Both the position numbers and the translations under genes were made by a program. Shown here in pieces: positions 1-11,778 of a stretch of DNA of 64,000 nt (its first letter is position 1; every line of letters begins with the position of its first letter). This stretch comes from Moringa oleifera (taxonomy: Eukaryota > Streptophyta > Magnoliopsida > Brassicales > Moringaceae), in contig JAJFZO010000094.1 of NCBI GenBank assembly GCA_021397835.1, positions 3,946,501 through 4,010,500 of the forward strand, given 5' to 3'. The notes beneath the pieces are model-generated. The model saw only the letters and a program-made list of their open reading frames with translations, made no database searches and had not been told where the DNA came from.

Positions 1-268
1 ACCTACAATTGCATTAAGATTAATTAATTGAGACTAGGATAAATCAGCAATTTATCAGTGAACTACTCCTGCTACTATGCTCATATTTCCGCTGCTTCCT
101 GCACCTACTACCTTCCTACCGAAGACTAATGATCTAAGTAGTTGCATAGAACCAAACAGCAGACACACAAGCGAAGATTACATAATTTGGAAGGCTAGTG
201 AATCAACCAGAGCATATATGTACAACCACTACCGAAACTACGTTAATGGAACCTAACCGTTAACTCCA
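1..268. other. 3' flank of the calmodulin-like gene
   Basis: This stretch lies just downstream of the minus-strand CML stop codon and should include its 3' untranslated region and polyadenylation site. I see no other gene or repeat in it. Confidence 0.5.
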
Positions 269-742
269 TTAAGCTTTAGTCATCATCTTCTTAAACTCCT
301 CGAAGTTCACATGACCGTCGCCGTCAGCGTCGACCTGGCGGATCATCCTGGTGCAGTCGCTCAGGCTGCACTTCTCCCCCAGCTTCCTCAGCACGGAGTG
401 CAGCTCGGTGACCGATATGAGGCCGTTCTTGTCGAGGTCGTAGAGGGCGAAAGCGTCCCTCAGGTCCCTGTCCCCGCAGTTAGCGGGGTCATCGGCTCCC
501 TCTATCTCTACCTGGTGGAACTCAGTGAACTCATCGAAGTCAATGTAGCCGTCGCCATCCTTGTCGATCTCCTTCATCATGCGTCTCACCTCATCGGACG
601 AGGCCCTAGAGCCAAGCGCGTGGAGTATGTCCTTCAGCTCGTCGCTGGAGATCTTTCCGTCTCCGTTTTTGTCGAATTTGTTGAAAACTTTTCTGATATC
701 CTCCGGCGAACCCAAGCAACTATGGTTTCCCCTCTTCGCCAT
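269..742 (-). CDS. Calmodulin-like calcium sensor, CML23/CML24 (TCH2) type
   Basis: Intronless gene for a 157-residue protein with four EF-hands and little else. The calcium loops are at residues 24-35, 60-71, 102-113 and 138-149. Each has Asp at position 1 and Glu at position 12, and position 6 is Gly in all four, so all four should bind calcium. The N-terminal segment around residues 8-20 (SCLGS then a DIRKVF helix) and the C-terminal FKKMM end resemble the CML23/CML24 group, cytosolic or nuclear calcium sensors of about 160 residues induced by touch and other stimuli. I chose the ATG at 742: the frame is open a few codons further upstream, but no ATG lies there. A TATA box sits about 86 bp upstream of the ATG, and CGCG boxes lie beyond it. 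The fructokinase gene is divergent, with 2.6 kb between the start codons. The family is certain; the exact orthologue is inferred. Confidence 0.93.
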   Translation of the reverse strand: MAKRGNHSCLGSPEDIRKVFNKFDKNGDGKISSDELKDILHALGSRASSDEVRRMMKEIDKDGDGYIDFDEFTEFHQVEIEGADDPANCGDRDLRDAFALYDLDKNGLISVTELHSVLRKLGEKCSLSDCTRMIRQVDADGDGHVNFEEFKKMMTKA

Positions 743-827
743 GGTTGAGAGAAGCAAAGAGGGAAAAAGGTTTCACTTTTTGTTGAGAGAAAAACCCTTC
801 TTCTCTCCCCCAGTCGCTCCGTGTTTT

Positions 828-836
828 CTTATATAG
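828..836 (-). promoter_or_regulatory. TATA box of the calmodulin-like gene
   Basis: Read on the minus strand the sequence is CTATATAAG, a good plant TATA box, 86-94 bp upstream of the chosen ATG at 742. This leaves room for a short 5' untranslated leader. Confidence 0.7.
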
Positions 837-845
837 GAGCCCAAT

Positions 846-1143
846 CACGCGGTTTTAAACGCGTAAGACTTCTATATACAATAAGCGACCAAGAGTTCAC
901 TTTCTAGAAAAGGTAGTGATCTAGTTTCATCAGGCCCAGAGTAATCTGAAAAGCAATTCGCCCATGCAGTTTGGGAATTATAACTGACCAACAAAAATAT
1001 GACACGTGGATAATAAGATGGATTTGGATACACGCGATTTTCTCGTTCAACGGAAGTGATTAAAAGAGTACTGGCCTTGGAAGGAAGTTATGACGAGCGC
1101 ATCACGCTTTGCCTATGATTGCAACTCTTACCTGCTAACGCGT
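846..1143. promoter_or_regulatory. Cluster of CGCG boxes and a G-box upstream of the CML gene
   Basis: CGCG cores lie at 848-851, 860-863, 1033-1036 and 1139-1142, with another at 2261-2264. Those at 860 and 1139 sit in the palindrome ACGCGT. CAMTA transcription factors, which bind calmodulin, recognise vCGCGb. A G-box core CACGTG is at 1003-1008. The region is AT-rich, so such cores should be uncommon. Function is inferred from motif and position only. Confidence 0.5.
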
Positions 1144-3350
1144 GCATTTATTTCCTCCCCAACATCATCAAGCCCAAAAAATAAATACATATGCATAATA
1201 AATATATATTACATTATAAGTATTAATTAATATATTTCATTTTAATGCAAACTAAAATCATAGAATTATTATAATAATTACATAAATCATAGTAATTAAA
1301 AATATTAATCCCTCAATCAAATATCACTTTTAATAATTCCGGATCGAACAAGATCAAATCTTGAGAGATTGCTCATATTCTCTAATAAAGAGCCAAGATT
1401 ACAAATGGAATTGAAGTAAATATATACACAGATCTCATTATTATAAAAATTGTGAATATAATATGAACATGAGCAAACTCATAATTAATTAATTAATTAA
1501 TATGAGATTACTCGTGTTCTTTAAATTTTCAATAATATATTAAGATTAAAATATCGATTTGAGTATCATAATTTCTCTTTTTTTTTTTAATTTCTCAAAA
1601 TTTTCATATCTTAAAAAAATAAATTTATTTTTGGAGATGATTGTTGAGTGTGATGTGAATAAAAATAAATTTATTAATTAAAAAACGTGTGACATATTAA
1701 AGATAACCTAAGCAATTTAAGCTATTACTTAAAATCTAAAAGTCAAAGTTGATCACCGATAGAACTATATATGATAAACTTAATTAATTAAATTAAAAAT
1801 GTATATATGTAAACCTTTTGTTGTTATAATATTTTATTTATTTCCTATATAATTTACCTATCTTAAATATTACTTTGAATATCATAGAGTTTTCAATCAA
1901 AAATTCAACATCATATGTACATTATTTTTACACGGTTTACCAATATATTATTTAATGTTTAATTTTTATTTTAATCAAAATTATACTATTTAATATCCAT
2001 TAATCTTAACCTAACAAACTTTAAACAAAACACTGCGGCGGGAAAGTTTATAAAAAGTATGGACAGTTGGAGCAAAGCAAAAGGTAAAAAGTGGAAGAGG
2101 ACAAGAATTAATTAGGTAGACATGAAGTTGTTGTTGTAACCCTAACAGTAGAGTGTGGACGAAGCAGACATTATGGCCTCGTTGTGTTTTATCGTTTATG
2201 TTTAGTGTCTCCAGACAGAGTTCAGAGCTAAGTTGCTTTGAGTTGTAGGTGTCTGTTTGACGCGTAAATGAAGAGATGGTTTGTGGGTCTCGTACGTGCT
2301 GTCAGCTTTGCAAGTGGAAGGCAGGGCTCAGTGTTTGAGAGATGTGGTGGTTGGAAATAGTATTTATAATATGAGGAGGAAAACACGAAAATATATTTTT
2401 ACCTTTTAAGTTATATTGACTCTCTTTTTTTTATAAATACGATCTAAATAACATAATGATTTTTGTTATTTTTTTGTTTTTAAAGTATTTAAGTATGTTA
2501 CTGACTTTTTTGATATCTGTAATTCTTTGTTGTTCAAAAAAAAAGATGAATCCTTTCCTCAATGGACTCACTTGGATTTTTTTTTTTTTGGCTGTCTTCT
2601 GAAATTGAACCCATCTGTCTTATAACGGATCTTACTTTTGGATCGTAAGCTAATGTTACAAGCCCAAATTTGTGTATATCACTTACAATCCAAAGGCCTC
2701 TTTTAATTATTTATTAAAAAAAGTACTTAATTGATACAAATATTAAAATATTGAATTCTATGATATGTGGCAAATTTGACATCCTATTTCTTCCATATCC
2801 CAAAAGTTGAGCTGGATGAGTTCATTCTTATGTTGATATGGATACAATAGTACCTTTAATTATATGGTCATCTGCGAAGGAGAGCTTTAAGCTGGAGTCT
2901 AAATGGATTCCAAGTATAAGGGCTGGGATTAGGACAAAAATTGGATGGCCAAATGTCTGAACAGCAAGAACTACGTGATAAACAGCAACTGCACAACTCA
3001 ACCCTTGCTTTCTCCGCTCTACTCTCTCACTCTCTCTGTCCACAGTTTATCCCAACTCCTGCTTACCTATCACATCTCCGAAAAGAAAAGAAAATATAAA
3101 GCTGTGATCCAAACCTTATGGCCAATCTAATGTGGATTCCTTTATCTCCATTAGTCTCCCCATTTCCTCGTTTTTAACCAACTCATCAAAAGTAGTTTAT
3201 CATAAATTTGATTATTGGAATAAAGAGAAGAGAATAGGAAAAAAACTACTTTTGTTCAAGTGCTTTCATTTTCCCTTTTGATTTTTCCTGCTTTGGGAGG
3301 GAAGATCAAGCTTAATTTCGTTCCTCGAAGCTGGGTTTTCCCCCCTTCTG
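1144..3350. other. AT-rich intergenic DNA between the divergent CML and fructokinase genes
   Basis: No coding region recognised. The stretch holds AT-rich runs, a short AATT repeat near 1481-1500, and several homopolymer runs. The last few hundred bases before 3351 are pyrimidine-rich and probably include the core promoter and 5' leader of the fructokinase gene. Short open frames around 2828-3130 overlap on both strands and look like chance. Confidence 0.5.
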
Positions 3351-6300
3351 ATGGCCCTTCAGGCTAGTACTTTTTGCTTTAGTGGTGTGGCTTTGTGCTC
3401 CTCTCGCGACTTACCGTCTTTCAAGCAGCGAGCGCATGTCAAAGTATCTGCTTTCTCTTGTCCTCCACTAGTTCATCTCCCTCGATTGAATGTCAAAGGT
3501 ACCCAATTCTCTCAGAGTTTAAAATTCACCAAATTTTGCACTTGCTGATATTAAGTTGATTAGTTTAAAGCTAAAGGGTATTTACAGTTTTCTGAGCATT
3601 TGATTTCTCAGCCCCTCTTGCTGTGTGTTTATTTTAGAGGCATTATGTATAGCGTCTTCTTCATTACCAGATTATTTCTGAATAATGTGATGAGCTAGTA
3701 CTTTGTGTGTTTCTAATTTCATGTTGGAAGTTCAAACCAGAGATATTACTCCGTGAAGCTGTATGAAATGCAACTTTTAATCTAATTCTGTGTTTTCTGC
3801 ATCCATTTTGCAATTGTCCAAGCAGCGGTTTTCTTTTCGAATCACATTATTGTTTCTATGACATAATTATGGTTTTCTTTTTGAATCACATTATTTTTTC
3901 TATGACATAATTATGATATGCTAATGCAAGTCAATTTCCATAATGCATGTGGTGTTGCTTAAATCACTGCTTGCACAGTATTTGGACACTAAGTTTCTAA
4001 TACAAACCTCAAAAGAGTTCGTAAGTGTAGACTCAGTGATTCCATTGTTTCAATGTGTTTCATAATTCTTCGCATAGTATTCTTTACTTTATCAAACTGA
4101 AGGCCAATCGATGCTTAAACATGAAGCTTGAACTTCGAACAGGACTAATTGCTTCTTATTAATTTGAACTTAATGCAACTGACCACTTAAATATTATGGC
4201 ATAATAATATTTGTCATAATGCAATTCTCTCTGCATTCTTTCTTTTCATTTACGTTCTGCAACTGATCTTTTCCTTTGTCGACTTCCATGTATTTTAGGA
4301 AAAGCAATTCCAGATGATGGGGTACCTGGAATAAATGAATCCTCCCTGGTGGTTTGCTTTGGAGAGATGCTGATTGATTTTGTCCCAACTACTAGTGGGC
4401 TTTCGTTGGCTGAGGCCCCTGCATTTAAAAAGGCTCCAGGAGGTGCTCCTGCTAATGTAGCTGTTGGCATAGCTCGTCTTGGTGGCTCATCAGCTTTTAT
4501 AGGGAAGGTACATGATATGTTTGTTGAATTTTTTTGTTGTTCGTGGTTTATTATTGATTATTTAGCAAACCAGAGATAGGGGTGACTGGATGAAATTAGA
4601 ATCCCACAGTTCCTTGTTTCAGTGACGAGTAATCCTTGCTAGACCTTAAATTAAATTGCATATGCCTCTTGAGTTTATCTTGTTCTTGATCAGGCAATTT
4701 TCACACGATGCTGAACAAGGAAACTTTTGCATATGTTGTCTTAACAGTTCAGAATATTACAGCTTTTACAACCAATTTGCATATGCAACTTGTGGTGGAA
4801 CTTAATGTAATTTTTTTGACCAGGATGGTAGAACTTAATGTACACAAGACTCACTACGTGCTATAAGTAAAGGAGTTACAAAGATTTTGAACTTTATTAA
4901 TCTTCCAAAGAAGCCTTATATGTTCTCTTAGATTAGCATTTCTAAAATCACTCGCGCTTACTGGAATTTGACTTCAATGTGCATCTGTAAACTTAATCGA
5001 GATATATCCTGTATTTTGTTTGTCATGTAAACTTAATCAGAGCTCGCTAGTAGGAGAATGCCTCTGCATCCTTGAGATGCTTTAATGCATCCTGAGATTA
5101 AGTTTACTTGATAACTTATTACAGTAAAGTCATTTCAGATGATTGTCCTATTACTTCGATCTCGCCATTAATATGCACAGTCCTGTTTTAAGTTGCAAAG
5201 TTTCTGGAGTTTTGCAGACAATAAACTTATCAGCATAGGAATGTAAATGTGTGGTAAGTAGAACATCCCACTTTTAAGCTCAAACCAAGGCAAACTCGAA
5301 GTTCTGAGAACTTAAACTGCCTTCTCTGAAGCCACGAACTATCACTACATCTATCTTTTAAATTGAGACGTTGATGTCTTTTTGCTGTCTCCTACAAGCT
5401 AGTGTCTTGCAGAAGGAAAAACTAAAAAGTATGTGATTAATTTTCTTGATTCCAAAAATCACTTAGTCATTAGCTTTTTGTTTCCATCATGACACTTAAT
5501 ATATAAGGATCTGTTTCCAGGAAAGTGGCAAAGGAAAATATCTATCCTCATCTACATTCTTCCATATCTCGAATTATTTTATGCAATCTGTGCAGGTTGG
5601 TGAAGATGAATTTGGGTACATGCTTGCTGATATATTAAAGAAGAATAATGTGAACAACGAAGGGATGCTTTTTGATCCTGGTGCACGAACTGCTTTAGCC
5701 TTTGTCACGCTGAGGAGGGATGGCGAGCGCGAGTTCATGTTTTACCGCAATCCCAGTGCCGATATGTTGCTTCAAGAAGCTGAACTTAATTATGATTTAA
5801 TTAGGAAGGTAGGAAGGAACCTTTGCGAGTAGTAATTTAGTCAAAGCAAAAAATACAAATAATGGAAAACATAGAATATCAAATACCTTGTAGAAATGGC
5901 AGCTATAGAACTGGGTATTATGAAGTATCTGCTTTTCTTTTCTTGTTTAACTCATACAATCTTAATTGATTTCTTTTCCTCTCTACAAACCTGTGGCAGG
6001 CAAAAATCTTCCATTATGGTTCCATTAGTCTTATTACAGAGCCATGCAGATCAGCCCACATTGCTGCAACAAAAGCTGCGAAGGATGCTGGTGCGGTTCT
6101 GTCCTATGATCCCAACCTGAGGCTCCCATTGTGGCCATCAGCTGAGAGTGCAAGGGAAGGAATTCTTAGCATTTGGGAGACAGCAGACATTATCAAGGTG
6201 CTCACACTTTTTTGCCACAGATCATATATGTCTTTAGTTCACAACTGAATTTGTTGTTCCTTCTCTAGAAAGCAGATTACAATGTGATAGAGAAGATGAA

Positions 6301-7336
6301 CAGAAACACCATATCTGATCATTAGAGTTGTATAAATTTCCAGGTAAGTGAAGAAGAGATTTCTTTTCTAGCAAAAGGCGAAGATCCTTATGATGATGCT
6401 GTTGTCCGCAAATTCTTCCATCCAAATCTTAAATTGCTTCTTGTCACTGAAGGCCCAAATGGTTGTAGGTATTACACCAAGGTAAGAGCCCAGTCATGCT
6501 TTGTCACTGCATTAATTTTTTCAGTTAATTATACTTTTTTCTCCGATGTTATACTGTAATATACTGTGCAGGAGTTCAGCGGGAGAGCCGAGGGATTAAA
6601 AGTAGATCCCGTAGACACTACTGGTGCTGGGGATGCTTTTGTTGCTGGAATGTTATCACAACTAGCAGCTGATCTTTCCTTGCTTCAGGTATTGCCTGAC
6701 TCAAATATGGAAAACATGCTTCTTTCCAGTCATTGCTCTAACTGTTCTTATACCCATCTCCAAGTTTCCATCAATTTGATATTTTGTTGGAAAAATATTA
6801 AGTTCTTTGCGGATCAAACAGCCTGAGTTATTTCTCTTACATAACTTGCATTGAAGGTAGGTCAAGCACTTCCTAGCCTGTGCAATTAACTTCTATCAAT
6901 GTAAACTTCTTGAATCATCTGTAAAAGCAGCCTTACTGCAAAAATTCTTTATCTCCTCGCTGGAAGACAATAGCTTAGCTTTGCTACATCTTCCATTTGT
7001 ATATGTGATGCATTGGTTTACCCTTCACAACCCTCTAGGGACACAGTGTATAGGCAGTATTCAGTTGATGGATACTGGATGAAAGCTAGGTTACTGAAAT
7101 TCCAAGAAGTTTCTGTATAGTCTTCTCTATCTCCTCTTTGTAAACAGTGGCTGGATTTTTCACACTGATGGAACGGAGATGTATGTGATTAAATTTTTCA
7201 GGATGAAGATCGACTAAGAGATGCTCTCAAGTTTGCTAATGCCTGTGGTGCATTAACAGTGACAGAAAGAGGTGCAATTCCAGCCTTGCCAACTAAAGAA
7301 GCTGTGCTCAACACCATGCTTAAATCTGTAGCATAA
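3351..7336 (+). CDS. Fructokinase, pfkB family, plastid-targeted type (seven exons)
   Basis: ATP-dependent phosphorylation of fructose to fructose 6-phosphate. Exons: 3351-3498, 4299-4507, 5596-5808, 6000-6197, 6344-6481, 6572-6688 and 7202-7336. All introns are GT-AG, and the joined frame encodes 385 residues, the usual length of plant plastid fructokinases. Residues 1 to about 60 are Ser/Ala-rich, basic and poor in acidic residues, as expected of a chloroplast transit peptide. The catalytic domain starts near [13 protein letters not shown] (67-79). The first pfkB signature begins with [10 protein letters not shown] (97-106). The second is DTTGAGDAF (317-325), where Asp323 is the expected catalytic base. 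The start codon follows a pyrimidine-rich leader and is the first ATG of the targeting peptide. Nothing is broken. Exon 5 begins with GTAAGT, a splice-donor look-alike (see findings). The Arabidopsis plastid isoforms are the closest type I know; the exact orthologue is inferred. Confidence 0.93.
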
Positions 7337-8069
7337 GTTTTCGGGCAGTCTCTGCAACTAGGTGCCACCACCGGAGTTTTCAGCCAATTCCTTACAGACC
7401 AGATTTTATTTAAATAATTTCAGTTCGTCGGAGCCATTTCTTGTTTCTGTAGAGTTTATCAAGGATCTGTATTTACTCCAAACCATTCTGGTAAAGAAAG
7501 ATGTATACTACCTTGATTCATGAGGAGGTTGTAGACTGAGTAATAATACGGCTAATCTTGTTCTGGACGAATTCTTTTACACCAAATTCCATGTTGATGT
7601 GAAATTCTCTTTAATGCTTTCCATAATTTAAAAAAAAATTATTAAAGCAGTATGATTAAATTCTTTTTAAATTAAATCAAATTAGATCCTTTCATAAAAT
7701 AAAATGACATCAACATGCATCTTATTGTGCAGAAGTGCCTTGTATCCACATAAACAATCATTTTAATTAAAACCATATTTTCTTTTATCAACTTATGGAG
7801 GTTAAAAAATCATGCTTGTTGACATAATATCATTTAAACTAAAAAATCATTTATCAAGCTTTTACTTTGAAAATTTATTAATTATTTTAGTTTATCACTT
7901 GAAAAATATGATTTTTTTTCCTTTTAATTTTTCTTCTGCATGAAAAGTTACATTGTTGTCTTGGTAATGCATGGAGTTAGGAGTTGGACTGTTCAGGTGG
8001 TGATCCGTTGCTTCAGCCAAAGACCCAGCTAGATTGAAGCACAGCCTTACCCTTCGGAGCAGTCATCAC
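7337..8069. other. Fructokinase 3' flank and polcalcin upstream region
   Basis: The first 200-300 bases should be the fructokinase 3' untranslated region. The rest is AT-rich, with no gene recognised. Confidence 0.5.
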
Positions 8070-8076
8070 TTTATAA
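8070..8076 (+). promoter_or_regulatory. Probable TATA box of the polcalcin gene
   Basis: TTTATAA lies about 100 bp upstream of the ATG at 8177. The sequence between is C-rich and A-rich, as in a typical plant 5' leader. Confidence 0.5.
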
Positions 8077-8176
8077 CCCATTTTACTCCTTCACCTCTTC
8101 ATCAATCTCAAATCCAATCTCTACCGAACTCTACTTCACTCGATAAGATCGTCGAATATCAAAGATTCTGATAAAC

Positions 8177-8425
8177 ATGGCTGATGATGAGAAGGCAGAG
8201 CGTGACCGCATCTTCAAGCGCTTCGACGCCAACGGGGACGGCAAGATCTCTGCAACGGAGCTCGGAGACGCGCTGAAGACGCTCGGCTCTGTCACGTCCG
8301 ATGAAGTTAAGCGTATGATGGCGGAGATTGACACTGACGGAGACGGGTACATCTCCTACGAGGAGTTCACAGATTTCGCCTGTGCAAACCGTGGCCTAAT
8401 GAAAGATGTTTCCAAGATATTCTGA
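8177..8425 (+). CDS. Polcalcin, two-EF-hand calcium-binding pollen protein
   Basis: Intronless gene for an 82-residue acidic protein made of two EF-hands, with loops at residues 17-28 and 52-63. Both loops have Asp at position 1, Gly at position 6 and Glu at position 12. The length, the order of helices and the conserved end (GLMKDVSKIF, residues 73-82) match the polcalcin family, small cytosolic calcium-binding proteins expressed mainly in pollen and known as cross-reactive pollen allergens. The coding region is much more GC-rich than its surroundings, with C or G at most third codon positions. The ATG is the first in the frame. Expression in pollen is a family expectation and is not read from this sequence. 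Confidence 0.95.
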   Translation: MADDEKAERDRIFKRFDANGDGKISATELGDALKTLGSVTSDEVKRMMAEIDTDGDGYISYEEFTDFACANRGLMKDVSKIF

Positions 8426-9005
8426 AACCCTTTTTCTACCTACGCATACTTTTTTTTTTTATCATAAATTCTTGCAGGTGTGATTCATTTTGCATTGTTG
8501 CAATCTTTCTTTCATATTGGATCTAATTGGGTTTTTGTGATGTCAGAGAATTTATGTTTGTAGTCAAGCTGGTCTTCTCTGTTTTAGTTCTGTAGAATAT
8601 GCCTTATTCATGGAAAATTATAGCATGTGTTCCAGGCAAGCTGTATCTGAAAAACAGATAAGAATACTTGAATTCTTAAACTCTGGTTATCTGGAAACAA
8701 GCTTCCAACCAAAATGCACTTTAAAATGGAATTCTGCAAAAATTCATAAATTCAGCTTTTCTACAAACGATAGTTCAACAATCTCAAACTCCAAACCGAA
8801 AGGAAAAATCATATGGGGCTTCCCATCTGAGTATAGGGCCAGGTCAACTGGAGGTATGTACAGAACCAAAGATTAGATCATACTCCTTTGCTATATACAC
8901 TGTTGACACCTTCCTGGTCTAATATCTACCAGTTCATCCTCAAGCAATCAATGCAATGAAAACCGGGGAAAAAAAAACAAATTAGATGGTTAAAATTATG
9001 GTGTT
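8426..9005. other. Spacer between the convergent polcalcin and kinase genes
   Basis: Holds the 3' untranslated regions of two convergent genes. An 88-codon plus-strand frame at 8610-8876 has no family resemblance that I recognise, and I did not call it. Confidence 0.5.
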
Positions 9006-11778
9006 TCAACGACAGTAAAGATGATCATCATCCTCAAACTCAGAAACTCCTAGCATTGCCAGAGCTAAGTGGCTCCTCATCTCACTTTTTGTCTGTTGTA
9101 GTTGTGGGTAGCAATCAATGATTCCTGAAAAATTGGATTTTTTCCTGCTAGAGTAGATTGGTTCTTGTTCACCTCTTAGTATAGCAATGATTTCTTCTAT
9201 TTCTGGCCTACGAGATTCTTCATTGCTTATGCATGCAGCTGCAGCTTGAATCATCTGGGCTATCTGAGTTGAGTTTTTAAAAGTGCATTTGAGAGATGGA
9301 TCAAGCAACTCTTCAACAGCTGCCATTCCTTTATGCAACAGTGGTTTTGCCTGTAAAAGAATTCATGATTCAGATCATTTCAACCATTCACCCACTTTAA
9401 GCAGGAAATCCCAATAAGAAAACGAACAAAAGGCCTCTGTATGCTAACAACAGTAAATGTCAAACAAAGCATTACATGACCTAAAATGATATGAAACTAT
9501 GAGCTAATTAACTCTGAGAAGGACTTCATGCAATGTAAAGCTACATGACATAAATCATTGTAGATATTGGTTTAGAAAGTCTTAATCAGGGTAGTACTAC
9601 AATGGTTATTACAACAGATAAAGCTCCCAGTCATCAGGACAGCATCTAATCTTGGTATAATAGTAGCACTTTGTGGAACAAACCAAAGAAGGAAACTCAT
9701 GATGAGCACAAGAATTATCTCTAAGTCCAGGTGGTGTTACAGGGGAAAAAAAAGGAAGGAAAAAGAGGTGGAAGAAAAAAGAAATCCTTATAGTTTAAGT
9801 AATACCAGAGAGTAGAAAAATAAAGGTCTAACATTCTTTTAGTTATGATAGTAGAGTCAAACAGAGTATTCAACTGAGTACCATCAACAGAAATACAGTA
9901 AACATGTACAATACCTAGCACAAGTTCATCAAAAACACAAGGACTATCCAATAATCCCAGTGCAGTCTTCATAACACTACCAGGATTAGTTTCCAGTATC
10001 AGGTAATCACCACATGCATATTCTGTTTATCACAAATATGGAGGTAATAGGACCCCTTCTCTTCAGAGAGGCTACAAGGGGGGACATACATTCTACTATC
10101 GGAAAGTCAAAAGAAAAGAAAGGCATGTTGCAAACTATTCAGTACGAGAGCCTACCCATAGAACCAAATTTTCTTCCCCTGGTGGCCTCCTTGCTTCAAT
10201 CGGCTTCCGACCAGTTATCAGTTCAAGTAGGACCACCCCAAAAGCATAAACATCGGTTTTGTTAGAGACTTTTCCGTGCTGGAAATACTCAGGAGCCAAA
10301 TAACTGCAATTTTCAAAGGTAATTTATGTTTAAGAAAAATGTAAACCTTTACCAAATAATTGAAGGGAAAATAATTATGCTCTTTTCTATTAGCATCTTG
10401 AAGACATACCCAAATGTTCCTTTGACAGTTTTGCAAAGGAATGGAACTGAAGGTGCAGAAGTCCAAGTAGCCAACCCAAAGTCACACAACTGCAATCGGC
10501 ACAAGTGCGAAATTAACACATTGAGTATGAATTCTGTACCTAACAACATTATGAGCAAGAGTACTCAATTAAAGCATATTCCTTTACCTTGGGTGTTCTC
10601 TTGGAAGAGAGGAGTATGTTAGATGGTTTAATGTCTCTGTGCACAACACATCTTTCAGTTCCACTATGTAAGTATGCTATTGCCTCTGCAATTCCTAATG
10701 CAACCTTATACCTCGCAGACAAAGGAAGTACTGAGGAACCCTTTTTTCCTTTCCTCTTCTTCTTTTCTGCAAAAGGGTGTATGAACAAATCAGAGAAATC
10801 ATCCATAATTAACTCGTATTACCACTGCCATGTGTGAAGACAAAGAAAACATACCATGTAAATGGCGCTCTAAGCTTCCACCAGAGACATACTTGTACAC
10901 CAAGAACAAACCCTCTTCTGGATGAATACAGAACCCAAGAAGTGGTACAATATTCGGGTTCTGGAGAGAACTCGCTATCATCAATTCTCTACAAAAAGCC
11001 TTGGGAGACTCCTTATCTTCCTTGTCCAATCTCTTAATAGCAACAGCAGTCCTCAGAAGCCCAACTCTACCCCTAAAAACGAAGCTCAAAGCTCCTCTTC
11101 CCAAAACTCTGCCTACCCATTTAGAACAACAAAACCAATTACAATCTCAGAGCGAATAAACAAGTAATTGAAACCAAGGCCACGAAGGAAAAAGAACATT
11201 GAGGTACCTTTAGAGAAATTGCGAGTGGCAGCAAGAATTTCACCATAACTGAATCTGACTAAAGTATTGGCTACTGGAGATATGTTCCTCTCGAGCGACT
11301 GAATCCTCCTCCATTTCAGCTCCTGGGCTCTTGTCTCATTGAACCCTTTGTCCAAATTCACCATCAAGACAGTTGCAGACGAAGAAGAGCTCATGTTCAT
11401 TGACTCAAGCTCGACCTGGGAGCAGAAACTGAACCTGAAAGAAGAGTGCACCGAGTGCGGGTCTGCATTTGTCAAATCTGCTCCACCTCCTCCACCAGAC
11501 TCTGCTAGCAACCACGCCTTGTTGTGCTCCAAATTGTGCTTGACATTGTCGACGGAGTTCTCATCACCGAGATTCTTGCCAGAGCCTCGCGTCCCGCTAG
11601 GAGGAAGAAGGCAGGATAACCCAAAATCCCAAATCATTTTTCTCAAGAGGGTCTTGATTTTAAGCTCAGTATAGTCACAGTAGTGATCTGCAACTGTTGA
11701 ACTTGTGCATGGAGCGTTTAGAGCATCCAGTGAATTTCTTGAGTTAGTGCAAGCTCCATCATAGAAACCCACTTCCAT
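9006..11778 (-). CDS. Receptor-like cytoplasmic kinase (RLCK), six exons
   Basis: Exons in reading order: 11778-11208, 11112-10855, 10766-10588, 10489-10410, 10303-10156 and 9350-9006. All junctions are GT-AG and keep frame, giving 526 residues. No signal peptide or membrane span is evident, so this is a cytoplasmic RLCK. Residues 1 to about 170 are Ser/Gly-rich and not recognised. The kinase domain runs from about 190 to 460. It has the P-loop GRGALSFVF (195-203), the ATP-binding Lys217 in VAIK, the catalytic loop HRDIKPSN (319-326), DFG (339-341) and APE (366-368), so it should be active. The third P-loop glycine is replaced by Ser200. A Lys/Arg-rich insert (about 277-286) follows the hinge helix. 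The ATG at 11778 is the first in the open frame. The locus is convergent with polcalcin. The kinase call is firm; the subfamily and substrate are unknown to me. Confidence 0.9.

Noticed and set aside
311..748. Open plus-strand frame of 145 codons opposite the CML gene
   Set aside because: It is the antisense shadow of a GC-rich EF-hand gene, kept open by codon bias, with no family features.
2828..3130. Two overlapping short frames upstream of the fructokinase
   Set aside because: They lie on opposite strands in the putative promoter and leader and show no domain.
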